From an uncultured Lysobacteraceae bacterium (GTDB lineage Bacteria; Pseudomonadota; Gammaproteobacteria; Xanthomonadales; Xanthomonadaceae), in assembly GCA_937897645.1 (NCBI GenBank), contig CALCNV010000089.1, positions 20,821-84,820 on the forward strand: a DNA stretch of 64,000 nucleotides, given 5' to 3'. This document shows positions 56,392 through 64,000 of this stretch, one piece after another. Each line of letters opens with the position of its first letter. The first letter of the stretch is position 1. A program made the position numbers and the translations under genes. The notes below the pieces were generated by a model. It ran no database searches and was not told the DNA's origin. It saw only the letters and a program-made list of their open reading frames with translations.

Positions 56392-57611
56392 CAGGTGTAC
56401 TCCTCTTCGGTAACGGTGTGACGCGCAAGGGGCGCGTGCACGGCAATGGGAGAAATCGGGGTTGGGGCCAGGGACGGGACGAATTCGACGGCAGGCGCGA
56501 CCGGTTCGATCGGCTGCAGTTCCTGGGTGCGGCGGCGTGGCTTGCGTGGTGCGCGCGGGCGCACATCCGACAGCAGGCCAGCCAGGGTCGCGGCGTCTAT
56601 GTTACCGCCGGAGACCACGGCGCATTTGCGCTTGCCCGCGACGCGCCGACCGGCGGCCAGCGCCAGCGCGCCTGCGCCTTCGGCAATGAGGTTTTCTTCC
56701 AGCGCCAGCCGCACCAGGGTTTCGCGCAGTTCGGCTTCGCGCACGATCACCACGTCGTCCAGCAGGCTGGCGCAGAGTCGACGCGTAATGAAGCCGGGGG
56801 TCTTCACGCGCACGCCATCGGCCAGGCTGGCGACAGGTGCAATCGCGCGCACGTCGCCTTTCAGGGCGCGTGCCATCGAATCGACGCCTTCCACCTGCGC
56901 GCCGACGACGCGCACGCCCTGCGATTTCAGCGCCAGCGCCACGCCCGAGGCCAGGCCACCACCACCGATGGGCACGATGACCACGTCCGGTGCATGCGGC
57001 GCGATTTCGATGCCCACCGTGCCTTGCCCGGCGATCACGTCGGGGTCGTCGAATGCGGACAGGAAGCGGTAGTCGTTCTGTTCGGCCAGTTCGCGCGCGA
57101 AGGCATAGGCCTCGTCGTAACTGTCGCCATGCTGGCGCACGGTTGCGCCCCAGTGGGCGACGCCGGCGATCTTGTTCTCCGGCGCGCCATGCGGCATCAC
57201 CGTGATCGCCTGCACGCCCAGGCGGTAGGCAGCCCAGGCCAGGCCCTGCGCGTGGTTGCCGGCGGAGGCGGCGATGACGGGGCGCAGGTCGCCACGCTCG
57301 CGTGCCGCCAACAACGCGTTCAACGCACCGCGCACCTTGTATGAACCGGTGCGCTGCAGGTTTTCCAGTTTCAACATCACGCCGAAACGCTCGGCGTGGT
57401 GCATCGGCGTGGGCGGCAGGAAACGCCGCAGCCGCGCCTGTGCCGCCAGCACGTCGGCCACGGTGACGACTACGTCACTTACATCAGGCTCCTGTACGGC
57501 AGGTTCCTTGCTGGCAGTGGCGCGGCCGGCATCAGGCATCGCGGCACGCGAACGGCTGATGTCGAAGAAGACGCCTCCGGACCACGACGTCGGCGTTGCC
57601 GGGCGTGGCAT
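56388..57611 (-). CDS. ilvA: threonine dehydratase, catalytic domain only
   Basis: The product has 407 aa. The PLP lysine is Lys92 in QRTGSYKVRGAL. AASAGNHAQGLAWAAYRLG, VPIGGGGLASGVALAL and GGNIDAATLAGLL are conserved. It deaminates threonine to 2-oxobutyrate for isoleucine. Unlike E. coli IlvA (about 514 aa) no C-terminal ACT-type regulatory domain follows; instead there is a Pro/Ala-rich tail of about 60 residues. Feedback by isoleucine is therefore unlikely in the usual form. It starts right after the ilvM stop. Confidence 0.93.
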   Translation of the reverse strand: MPRPATPTSWSGGVFFDISRSRAAMPDAGRATASKEPAVQEPDVSDVVVTVADVLAAQARLRRFLPPTPMHHAERFGVMLKLENLQRTGSYKVRGALNALLAARERGDLRPVIAASAGNHAQGLAWAAYRLGVQAITVMPHGAPENKIAGVAHWGATVRQHGDSYDEAYAFARELAEQNDYRFLSAFDDPDVIAGQGTVGIEIAPHAPDVVIVPIGGGGLASGVALALKSQGVRVVGAQVEGVDSMARALKGDVRAIAPVASLADGVRVKTPGFITRRLCASLLDDVVIVREAELRETLVRLALEENLIAEGAGALALAAGRRVAGKRKCAVVSGGNIDAATLAGLLSDVRPRAPRKPRRRTQELQPIEPVAPAVEFVPSLAPTPISPIAVHAPLARHTVTEEEYTW

Positions 57612-57884
57612 TCATGCGGCGCGCTCCTGCTGGCGACGATCCATGCTCAGTTCCTGCACGGCACTGAAGGACAGCTCCTCGACATCGTAGATTTTCAGTA
57701 GTTGCTGGCGCAGGGTTTCCGGCGCGCGGGTACTGTCGATCACCAGCGCCAGTGCCCAATTGCCTTCGCTGTCGTGGGTGGCGTGCACCGCATGGGGCGG
57801 AAAACCGCGGCGCTCGATCATGCCCAGCACGCGCACCAGCGCGCCCTCGGCAGGTTTGAGCTTGAGTTCAAGCCGGTAACGCAT
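57612..57884 (-). CDS. ilvM: acetolactate synthase small subunit (ACT domain, IlvM-like)
   Basis: The product has 90 aa, an ACT domain: MRYRLELKLKPAEGALVRVL, then GMIERRGFPPHAVHATHD, ALALVIDSTRAPETLRQQL and KIYDVEELSFSAVQEL. Size and position after ilvG match IlvM, the regulatory partner of acetolactate synthase II. ATG 57884 overlaps the ilvG 3' end by 17 bases. Confidence 0.9.
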   Translation of the reverse strand: MRYRLELKLKPAEGALVRVLGMIERRGFPPHAVHATHDSEGNWALALVIDSTRAPETLRQQLLKIYDVEELSFSAVQELSMDRRQQERAA

Positions 57885-59616
57885 TCTTCTTCTCCGGGCC
57901 GTCGGCCGCGACGGCAGGCTCGCTGGATTGTTTTGCGGGATTGGCATCCAGCATCGAGCTGTTGGCATGGTTCGGCGGCACCAGCGGCCAGACGTTCGCC
58001 TTGATGTCGATGGTGACGTGCAGCAGCGCAGGGCCCGGCTGGGCCAGCAGGTCGGCCAGGCCATCCTCGACTTCGTCGCGCTGGCTGATGTGGCGGGCCG
58101 GTATGCCGAACACGCGGGCCAGCGCGGCGAAGTCCGGGTTGTCGGACAGGTCGATCTCGCTGTAGCGCTCGGCGAAGAACAGTTCCTGCCACTGCCGCAC
58201 CATGCCCAGCGCGCTGTTGTCGATCAGCACGATCTTCACCGGCAGCTTGCAGCGGGCGATGGTGGCCAGCTCCTGCACGTTCATCATGAAGCCGCCATCG
58301 CCGTTGACCAGGATGACGGTGCGGTCCGGGCAGGCGAACTGCGCGCCCATCGCCGCCGGCAGGCCGAAGCCCATGGTGCCCAGCGCGCCGCTGGTCAAAT
58401 GGTTGCGCGGGTGGTTGAACTTGCAGTGCTGCGCGACCCACATCTGGTGCTGGCCCACGTCACACGCGACGATCGCGTCGGCCGGCGCCACTTCGCTCAG
58501 CCGCTTCAGCAGGCCGGGCGCATAGATATCGGTGCCGGGCGCGTCGTAGCGGAAGCCGAAGCGCTCGCGGTTCGCCGCGCAGCGCTTGCGCCATTCTTCG
58601 CAAGTGCTGCGTGCTGCACTCAACGCGCGCAGGCTGGTGGTCACGTCGCCCGGTACCGCGATATTGGCAGTGCGCAGCTTGCCGATCTCGTAGGCGTCGG
58701 CATCCACGTGCAACACGCGGGCGAACGGCGCGAACTCGGCCAGCTTGCCGGTGGCGCGGTCATCGAAGCGCGCGCCGATTACGATCAGCAGGTCGCATTC
58801 CTGCACCGCCATGTTGGCCGCACGCGTACCGTGCATGCCCAGCATGCCCAGGTAATGCGGATGGTGGGCGGGCAGCGCGCCGAGCGCACGCAGCGTCAGC
58901 ACGGTGGGGATCTTGGTGGCGTCGACGAACTGGCGGAACGCCTCCACTGCATCGGCGATGCCGATGCCGCCGCCGCCGTAGATCACTGGCTTCTCCGCAC
59001 CGGCGATCGCCGCCAAGGCCTCAGCCAGCTTCGCGTCTTCCGGCGCTGGCAGCGGATCGACGCTGGCCGGCACGTGGTCGGGAAGATGCGAGGCATCGGC
59101 CATCTGCACGTCCTTCGGCAGGTCGATCAGCACCGGACCCGGGCGGCCTTCGCGCGCAATGCGGAAGGCTTCGCGCACGACTTCCGGCAGGTCTTCCACG
59201 CGTCGCACGATGTAGCTGTGCTTGACGATGGGCAGGGTCAGGCCGAACACATCCAGTTCCTGGAAGGCATCGGTGCCCATCAGGTGGGTGGCGACCTGTC
59301 CGGTCAAACACACCATCGGCACCGAATCCAGCATCGCATCGGCGATGCCGGTGACCAGGTTGGACGCGCCTGGTCCGGAGGTCGCCACGCACACGCCAAC
59401 GCGGCCACTGGCGCGCGCGTAGCCGTTCGCTGCCAGTGCCGCGCCTTGTTCGTGGCGCACCAGGATGTGTTTCAGTTTCGAATCCACCAGTGCGTCGTAG
59501 AACGGCATGATGGTGCCGCCCGGATAGCCGAACAGCGTTTCCACGCCTTCGGCCTCCAGCGCCTGGGTCAGCCAACGGGCGCCATTGCGTGGGGCAGTGG
59601 CAGCGGTTGCGTTCAT
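57868..59616 (-). CDS. ilvG: acetolactate synthase large subunit
   Basis: The 582-aa ThDP-, FAD- and Mg-dependent enzyme has LFGYPGGTIMPFYDALVD, LVRHEQGAALAANGYARASG with the catalytic Glu, ATSGPGASNLVTGIADAMLD, and the ThDP motif NGDGGFMMNVQELATIARCK. It makes acetolactate or acetohydroxybutyrate for valine, leucine and isoleucine. ATG 59616 overlaps the ilvC stop (ATGA). No frameshift is visible, unlike the broken ilvG of E. coli K-12. Confidence 0.96.
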   Translation of the reverse strand: MNATAATAPRNGARWLTQALEAEGVETLFGYPGGTIMPFYDALVDSKLKHILVRHEQGAALAANGYARASGRVGVCVATSGPGASNLVTGIADAMLDSVPMVCLTGQVATHLMGTDAFQELDVFGLTLPIVKHSYIVRRVEDLPEVVREAFRIAREGRPGPVLIDLPKDVQMADASHLPDHVPASVDPLPAPEDAKLAEALAAIAGAEKPVIYGGGGIGIADAVEAFRQFVDATKIPTVLTLRALGALPAHHPHYLGMLGMHGTRAANMAVQECDLLIVIGARFDDRATGKLAEFAPFARVLHVDADAYEIGKLRTANIAVPGDVTTSLRALSAARSTCEEWRKRCAANRERFGFRYDAPGTDIYAPGLLKRLSEVAPADAIVACDVGQHQMWVAQHCKFNHPRNHLTSGALGTMGFGLPAAMGAQFACPDRTVILVNGDGGFMMNVQELATIARCKLPVKIVLIDNSALGMVRQWQELFFAERYSEIDLSDNPDFAALARVFGIPARHISQRDEVEDGLADLLAQPGPALLHVTIDIKANVWPLVPPNHANSSMLDANPAKQSSEPAVAADGPEKKNALPA

Positions 59617-60629
59617 GCAGCGGCGGCCTTGTCGGTTGAGGTGGCGTCATCGGCATCCGGCTGCGCGGCGTTGGCCGACAGCCACACCATCTTGGCGCGC
59701 AGCTTCTTGCCGACCACTTCGATCGGATGGTCCATGTCGGCCTGCTTGAATCGGTTGTAGTTGGGCAGGCCGGCTTCGTACTCGGCGATCCAGTTCTTGG
59801 TGAAGGTGCCGTCCTGGATGTCGGTCAGCACGTCCTTCATGCGCTGCTTGGTGCCGGCGTCGATGACGCGTGGGCCGCTGACGTAGTCGCCGTACTGCGC
59901 GGTCTCGGAGATGAACTCCAACATGCGGGTGATGCCGCCTTCGTAGAACAGGTCCACGATCAGCTTCAGTTCGTGCAGCACTTCATAGTAGGCGATCTCC
60001 GGCTGGTAGCCGGCTTCCACCAGGGTTTCGAAACCGGCCTGCACCAGCGACGAAGCACCACCGCAGAGCACGGCCTGCTCGCCGAACAGGTCGGTCTCGG
60101 TCTCTTCCTTGAAGGTGGTCTTGATGATGTTGGCGCGCGCGCCGCCCAGGCCGGCGGCGTAGGCCAGCGCCAGCGCTTCGGCATTGCCGCTCTTGTCCTG
60201 GTAGACGGCATAGATGCAGGGAACGCCACGGCCTATTTCATATTCGCGACGCACCAGCGCGCCCGGGCCTTTCGGTGCCACCAGCACCACGTCGATGTCT
60301 TCGCGTGGCTTGATCAGGTCGAAGTGCACGTTCAGGCCGTGTGCGAACAACAGGCAGGCGCCGGGCTTGATGTTGTCCTTCAGCACTTCGTCGTACAACT
60401 TCTTCTGCACCATGTCGGGCGTCAGCACGGCGACCAGGTCGGCATCCTTTACCGCTTCTGCAGGCGTCTTGACCACGAAGCCGTCGGCCTTGGCCTTGGC
60501 TTCGGTGGGGCCGCCCGGGCGCAGGCCCACGGTGACGTCGAAACCGGATTCACGCAGGTTCAGCGCATGCGCGCGGCCCTGGCTGCCGTAGCCGATGGTG
60601 GCGATCTTGGTGTTGGGAAGCGTCGTCAT
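59613..60629 (-). CDS. ilvC: ketol-acid reductoisomerase (class I)
   Basis: The product has 338 aa, the short class I form. IATIGYGSQGRAHALNLRES is the NADP-binding fold, with GPTEAKAKADGF, VLTPDMVQKKLYDEVLKDN and the KARI domain TETDLFGEQAVLCGGASSLV. It is the second step of branched-chain synthesis and first gene of the operon. ATG 60629 gives the N-terminus MTTLPNTKIATIGYG, matching other xanthomonads. ATG 60644 is an alternative, and neither has a clear ribosome-binding site. Confidence 0.96.
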   Translation of the reverse strand: MTTLPNTKIATIGYGSQGRAHALNLRESGFDVTVGLRPGGPTEAKAKADGFVVKTPAEAVKDADLVAVLTPDMVQKKLYDEVLKDNIKPGACLLFAHGLNVHFDLIKPREDIDVVLVAPKGPGALVRREYEIGRGVPCIYAVYQDKSGNAEALALAYAAGLGGARANIIKTTFKEETETDLFGEQAVLCGGASSLVQAGFETLVEAGYQPEIAYYEVLHELKLIVDLFYEGGITRMLEFISETAQYGDYVSGPRVIDAGTKQRMKDVLTDIQDGTFTKNWIAEYEAGLPNYNRFKQADMDHPIEVVGKKLRAKMVWLSANAAQPDADDATSTDKAAAA

Positions 60630-60690
60630 TGCGGTGGGTTCCATGGAAGGTTGAAAGGAAAGGGTGGAAGTCTGGATAGGGTCCTGAAAC

Positions 60691-60722
60691 AAAAAACCCC
60701 GCACTTCTCAGTGCGGGGTTTT
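60691..60722 (-). terminator. attenuator hairpin in the ilvC leader
   Basis: On the minus strand AAAACCCCGCACT (60722-60710) pairs with its complement (60705-60693), loop GAGA, followed by six T residues (60696-60691). It lies between the leader peptide stop and ilvC. The leader's GATGCGGG can pair with CCCCGC of the terminator's first arm, giving a possible antiterminator. Confidence 0.85.
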
Positions 60723-60744
60723 GCGAATCTGGCGTTGTTCGTGC

Positions 60745-60855
60745 TTACGCGCCCATTCGTCCCGCATCGGTTGGCGAGGTAATAAGTACGAGTACGAGGA
60801 GGGCGGCCGCAGTGGCGGCGTAGACATCCTGCGCGGGCGTGTGGCGTTGCAACAT
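60745..60855 (-). CDS. ilvL: branched-chain leader peptide (attenuation)
   Basis: This 36-residue frame starts at ATG 60855 and stops at TAA 60747-60745. It contains AAALLVLVLIT near its middle: Leu, Val, Ile and Thr codons concentrated 22 bases before an intrinsic terminator. This matches ilvGMEDA-type leader peptides, whose stalling under leucine, valine or isoleucine starvation stops terminator formation. No ribosome-binding site is seen, and the start lies close to the predicted transcription start, so it may be translated leaderless. The symbol follows the enteric analogue. Confidence 0.75.
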   Translation of the reverse strand: MLQRHTPAQDVYAATAAALLVLVLITSPTDAGRMGA

Positions 60856-60862
60856 GGGGCTA

Positions 60863-60891
60863 GGGAAACATGCGCCCGCCGGGCTTGTCAA
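60863..60891 (-). promoter_or_regulatory. candidate promoter for the ilv operon
   Basis: A perfect -35 TTGACA (minus strand, 60891-60886) is followed after 17 bases by TTTCCC (60868-60863), a poor -10. If used, transcription would start at or next to the leader ATG (60855), giving a leaderless RNA. The assignment rests mainly on the -35. Confidence 0.45.
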
Positions 60892-61020
60892 GCGCATGCA
60901 GGCAACGAACGACGATTGGCAAAATGGTTGCAGATGAAACATGGATGGTTGCAACTGAAACATTGAAAACGAAGCAGAATCAGCGCCCCTGCATGCATGC
61001 GCTGGCCGCACACTCCACCA

Positions 61021-62862
61021 ATGCCCGAGTACCGTTCCAAGACCTCCACGCACGGCCGCAACATGGCCGGTGCCCGTGCGCTGTGGCGCGCCACCGGCAT
61101 GAAGGACGAGGACTTCCACAAGCCCATCGTCGCCATTGCCAACTCCTTCACCCAGTTCGTGCCCGGCCACGTGCATCTGAAGGACCTCGGCCAGTTGGTC
61201 GCACGCGAAATCGAACGCGTCGGCGGCGTGGCCAAGGAATTCAACACGATTGCCGTGGACGACGGCATCGCCATGGGCCACGACGGCATGCTGTATTCGC
61301 TGCCGAGCCGCGAGATCATCGCCGACTCGGTGGAGTACATGGTTAATGCGCATTGCGCGGATGCGCTGGTGTGCATTTCCAACTGCGACAAGATCACGCC
61401 GGGCATGTTGATGGCCGCGTTGCGCCTCAACATTCCCACGGTGTTTGTTTCCGGCGGGCCGATGGAAGCGGGCAAGACCAGGCTGTCCGAGCATGGCCTG
61501 GATCTTGTCGATGCGATGGTAGTGGCCGCTGACGAAAATGCATCCGACGCCAAAGTCGCCGAGTACGAGCGCAGCGCGTGCCCGACCTGCGGTTCCTGCT
61601 CGGGTATGTTCACCGCAAACTCGATGAACTGTTTGACCGAAGCGCTGGGACTGGCGTTGCCGGGGAATGGATCCACCTTGGCCACGCATTCGGATCGCGA
61701 GCAGTTGTTCCTGCGCGCCGGTCGCTTGGCGGTGGAGCTGTGCCATCGCTGGTATGGCGGCGAAGATACGTCGGCATTGCCGCGCTCCATCGCCAGCTTC
61801 GAAGCGTTCGAGAACGCGATGACGCTGGATATCGCCATGGGTGGTTCCACCAACACCATCCTGCACCTGCTTGCCGCGGCGCAGGAAGCGGAAGTCGATT
61901 TCGACCTGCGCGACATCGACCGCCTGTCACGCAAGGTGCCGCAGTTGTGCAAGGTCGCGCCGAACATCCAGAAGTACCACATGGAAGACGTGCACCGCGC
62001 CGGCGGCATCTTCTCCATACTCGGCGAATTGTCGCGTGGCGGCTTGCTGCACACCGATGTGCCCACGGTGCACAGCCGCAGCCTCGCCGACGCCATCGTG
62101 CAGTGGGACGTCACCCAGACGCAGGACGATGCGGTGCACACCTTCTTCAAGGCGGGCCCCGGTGGCATTCCGACGCAAGTCGCCTTCAGCCAGTCCACGC
62201 GCTGGTCCACGCTGGACATGGATCGCAGCAACGGCTGCATCCGTGATGTCGAACATGCGTATTCGCAGGAAGGCGGCCTGGCCGTGCTGTACGGCAACCT
62301 CGCCGTCGATGGCTGCGTGGTGAAGACCGCGGGCGTGGACGAATCCATCCACGTGTTCGAAGGCACTGCAAAAGTATTTGAAAGCCAGGATGCGGCGGTG
62401 AAGGGCATCCTGGCCAACGAAGTCGGCGCGGGCGACATCGTGGTGATCCGCTACGAAGGCCCCAAGGGCGGGCCGGGCATGCAGGAAATGCTGTACCCGA
62501 CCAGCTATCTGAAATCCAAGGGCCTGGGCAAAGTCTGCGCGTTGCTGACCGACGGCCGTTTTTCCGGTGGCACCTCCGGGTTGTCCATCGGCCACGCATC
62601 GCCGGAAGCGGCGGCGGGTGGTGCGATCGGCCTGGTGCGCGAAGGCGACAAGGTGTTGATCGATATTCCCAACCGCAGCATCAACCTGCTGGTTTCCGAC
62701 GGAGAACTCGCATCGCGTCGCGCGGAGCAGGACGCCAAAGGCTGGAAGCCGGTCGAGGTGCGTCCGCGCAAGGTGACTACTGCATTGAAGGCCTATGCGT
62801 TGCTCGCCACCAGCGCCGACAAGGGCGCGGTGCGCGACAAGGCGATGCTGGACGGCGTCTGA
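61021..62862 (+). CDS. ilvD: dihydroxyacid dehydratase
   Basis: The 613-aa iron-sulfur enzyme has SNCDKITPGMLMAALRLN, the cluster cysteines in ERSACPTCGSCSGMFTANSM, MGGSTNTILHLLAAA and TDGRFSGGTSGLSIGHASPE. It is the third common step of branched-chain synthesis. ATG 61021 begins MPEYRSKTSTHGRNMAGARA, as in E. coli; an upstream frame from 60997 is not needed. It diverges from the ilvC operon across 165 bases, which carry the leader promoter. Regulation of ilvD itself is not visible. Confidence 0.97.
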   Translation: MPEYRSKTSTHGRNMAGARALWRATGMKDEDFHKPIVAIANSFTQFVPGHVHLKDLGQLVAREIERVGGVAKEFNTIAVDDGIAMGHDGMLYSLPSREIIADSVEYMVNAHCADALVCISNCDKITPGMLMAALRLNIPTVFVSGGPMEAGKTRLSEHGLDLVDAMVVAADENASDAKVAEYERSACPTCGSCSGMFTANSMNCLTEALGLALPGNGSTLATHSDREQLFLRAGRLAVELCHRWYGGEDTSALPRSIASFEAFENAMTLDIAMGGSTNTILHLLAAAQEAEVDFDLRDIDRLSRKVPQLCKVAPNIQKYHMEDVHRAGGIFSILGELSRGGLLHTDVPTVHSRSLADAIVQWDVTQTQDDAVHTFFKAGPGGIPTQVAFSQSTRWSTLDMDRSNGCIRDVEHAYSQEGGLAVLYGNLAVDGCVVKTAGVDESIHVFEGTAKVFESQDAAVKGILANEVGAGDIVVIRYEGPKGGPGMQEMLYPTSYLKSKGLGKVCALLTDGRFSGGTSGLSIGHASPEAAAGGAIGLVREGDKVLIDIPNRSINLLVSDGELASRRAEQDAKGWKPVEVRPRKVTTALKAYALLATSADKGAVRDKAMLDGV

Positions 62863-62906
62863 TCGCCGTTCACTTATTGGTGCGCTGGTGCGCTGCTCTT
62901 GCTCCG

Positions 62907-63013
62907 CCCCCTTTGAAAAAGGGGGCCACGGGGGATTTGCTCTTGCTCTCGCTCCTGCTCTGACACTCAGATCAAGAGCAAATCCCCCTCGATCCCCCTT
63001 TTTCAAAGGGGGA
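62907..63013. repeat. palindromic repeat downstream of ilvD
   Basis: CCCCCTTTGAAAAAGGGGGC (62908) and AGCAAATCCCCCTCGATCCC...CTTTTTCAAAGGGGG (to 63013) are nested inverted arms, the same family as 54707-54791. It may serve as the ilvD terminator. Confidence 0.85.
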
Positions 63014-63084
63014 GGCGAAGCCAGGCTGATGCGAGAGTGTGGTGTGCATGGAAATCCTTTGCCGTTCCTTGTCTAATAGGAGCC

Positions 63085-63170
63085 GAAGCGGGGGTATCCC
63101 CGGCCCTGGGCCGGAGATTGAGACAGTCCCTTCGAACCTGATCCGGATGAGACCGGCGTAGGGAAGCTTC
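63085..63170 (+). promoter_or_regulatory. TPP (THI-box) riboswitch upstream of thiC
   Basis: P1 arms are GAAGC (63085-63089) and GCTTC (63166-63170). The core shows GGGGGTATCCCC, GATTGAGACAGTCCC and the diagnostic CCCTTCGAACCTGATC with GGCGTAGGGAAGC. This is the thiamin pyrophosphate aptamer, which lowers thiC expression when TPP is plentiful. Confidence 0.95.
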
Positions 63171-63181
63171 GCAGTCAGGAT

Positions 63182-63236
63182 GTAGGAGGGGCTTGAGCCC
63201 CGACCGCGCAAGCGTAGGGGCTGAAGCCCCTCCCAC
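63182..63236. repeat. palindromic repeat between TPP riboswitch and thiC
   Basis: GTAGGAGGGGCTTGAGCCCC (63183-63202) pairs with GGGGCTGAAGCCCCTCCCAC (63217-63236). It belongs to the same family as 53135-53218. It starts 12 bases after the aptamer, inside the thiC leader. Confidence 0.9.
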
Positions 63237-63284
63237 ATCGACCCTGCGCCGCCGCTTCGTCCCGTAGCCCTTTGGACGAACGCC

Positions 63285-64000
63285 ATGAACGCAGTACCTT
63301 CTTCGCTCCTGCAGCAGACCGAGCAACTTTCCGAATCCGTGACCCGGCCGATTCCCGGTTCGCGCAAGATTTTCGTGCAGGGCTCGCGTGCAGACCTGCA
63401 GGTGGCAATGCGCGAGATCGCGCAGACCCAGACGCCCACGTTGTTCGGTGGCGAAGAAAATCCGCCGATCACCGTCTACGACCCCTCCGGCCCGTACACC
63501 GATCCCAATGCTCGCATCGACCTGCGCAGCGGCTTGCCCGCCTTGCGCGCCAAGTGGATCGAGGAGCGCGGTGATACGGAACTGCTGTCGCAACTCAGTT
63601 CCGAATTCGGCCGCGGCCGCGAAAACAACGCGCGCCTGGACGCCGTGCGCTTTCCCGCTCGCACCCTGCCGCGGGTGGCCAAGGCCGGCGCCAACGTTAG
63701 CCAGATGCATTACGCGCGGAAAGGGATCATCACGCCGGAGATGGAGTACGTCGCCATCCGCGAGAACCAGCGCCTGGACGCGGTGCGCGATGCGCTGCTG
63801 TTGAAGCAGCATCCCGGCGAGTCCTTCGGTGCCAGCATCCAGAAATTCATCACTCCGGAATTCGTGCGCGATGAAATCGCGCGTGGTCGCGCCATCCTGC
63901 CCAACAACATCAACCACCCGGAAAGCGAGCCGATGATCATCGGCCGCAACTTCCTGACCAAGATCAACGCCAACATCGGCAACAGCGCGGTGTCGTCGGG
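63285..64000 (+). CDS. thiC: phosphomethylpyrimidine synthase (N-terminal part; runs off the window)
   Basis: The frame from ATG 63285 stays open to the right edge (about 238 codons). SRKIFVQGSRADLQVAMREI, TVYDPSGPYTDP, MHYARKGIITPEMEYVAIRE, FVRDEIARGRAILPNNINHP and IIGRNFLTKINANIGNSAVS are ThiC signatures. The SAM- and iron-sulfur-dependent enzyme makes HMP phosphate for thiamin. The radical-SAM region near the C-terminus lies beyond the window. It follows a TPP riboswitch. Confidence 0.97.
   Translation, partial: MNAVPSSLLQQTEQLSESVTRPIPGSRKIFVQGSRADLQVAMREIAQTQTPTLFGGEENPPITVYDPSGPYTDPNARIDLRSGLPALRAKWIEERGDTELLSQLSSEFGRGRENNARLDAVRFPARTLPRVAKAGANVSQMHYARKGIITPEMEYVAIRENQRLDAVRDALLLKQHPGESFGASIQKFITPEFVRDEIARGRAILPNNINHPESEPMIIGRNFLTKINANIGNSAVSS

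Noticed and set aside
57928..59760. 610-codon plus-strand frame opposite ilvG
   Set aside because: ilvG on the other strand has all ThDP and FAD motifs. The antisense frame is a by-product of codon bias.
1..64000. tRNA, rRNA, insertion sequences with transposase, CRISPR-cas
   Set aside because: I looked for clover-leaf tRNA signatures, rRNA motifs, transposase or integrase genes and regularly spaced repeats and saw none; I cannot run a covariance search.

Overview
The window is GC-rich, gene-dense bacterial chromosome with very high G+C at third codon positions. Its gene content points to a gammaproteobacterium of the Xanthomonadaceae/Lysobacteraceae (Lysobacter, Luteimonas, Pseudoxanthomonas or relative). 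The signs are the ilvC-ilvG-ilvM-ilvA-leuA / leuCDB / ilvD run, the waaA / tolC / Pcm-like neighbourhood, glnE, an ELM1-family protein and many short palindromic intergenic repeats. Genus and species cannot be fixed from the sequence alone.

Layout. 1-6.7 kb: a partial gene, several small lipoproteins, a penicillin-binding-protein-like serine hydrolase, a DUF1456 protein and a Tat-exported dienelactone hydrolase. Embedded at 2.64-3.43 kb is a remnant of an integron cassette array: two small cassette genes, one complete attC site and one attC cut by a palindromic repeat, with no integrase in view. 6.8-12.2 kb: glnE, an ELM1-family protein, a RutE-like nitroreductase and YceI. 12.7-18.5 kb: envelope lipopolysaccharide genes (zinc-finger protein, GT4 glycosyltransferase, O-antigen ligase, two lipid A acyltransferases, waaA). 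18.8-26.1 kb: TolC, a Pcm-like methyltransferase, then TetR diverging from an RND efflux pair. 26.2-28.4 kb: a GH3 beta-glucosidase behind a LacI-type operator.

28.6-35.0 kb is a tightly overlapping seven-gene unit: thermostable-hemolysin-family protein, acyl-adenylate ligase, heme-oxygenase-like diiron oxidase, SDR, a repeat-type periplasmic protein and a QseBC-like two-component system. I know of no described pathway for this combination, and it is the best candidate here for an undescribed system. 35.0-44.9 kb: a cation/proton antiporter, a flavin monooxygenase, a low-complexity secreted protein, an NrtA-type ABC transporter whose operon encloses SCO and cupredoxin genes, an M20 peptidase and an outer-membrane barrel. 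45.0-46.4 kb: mntP behind a yybP-ykoY manganese riboswitch, then cytochrome b561. 46.4-49.2 kb: three genes whose stop codons lie in palindromic repeats, including a low-GC TIGR02391-type gene that looks acquired. Then glpK.

51.2-62.9 kb is the branched-chain amino acid block on the minus strand: ilvC-ilvG-ilvM-ilvA-leuA translationally coupled, then leuC, leuD and leuB. It is preceded by a Leu/Val/Ile-rich leader peptide and an intrinsic terminator (attenuator), and ilvD is divergent. Each junction after leuA carries a palindrome of a different family. The window ends in thiC, behind a TPP riboswitch.
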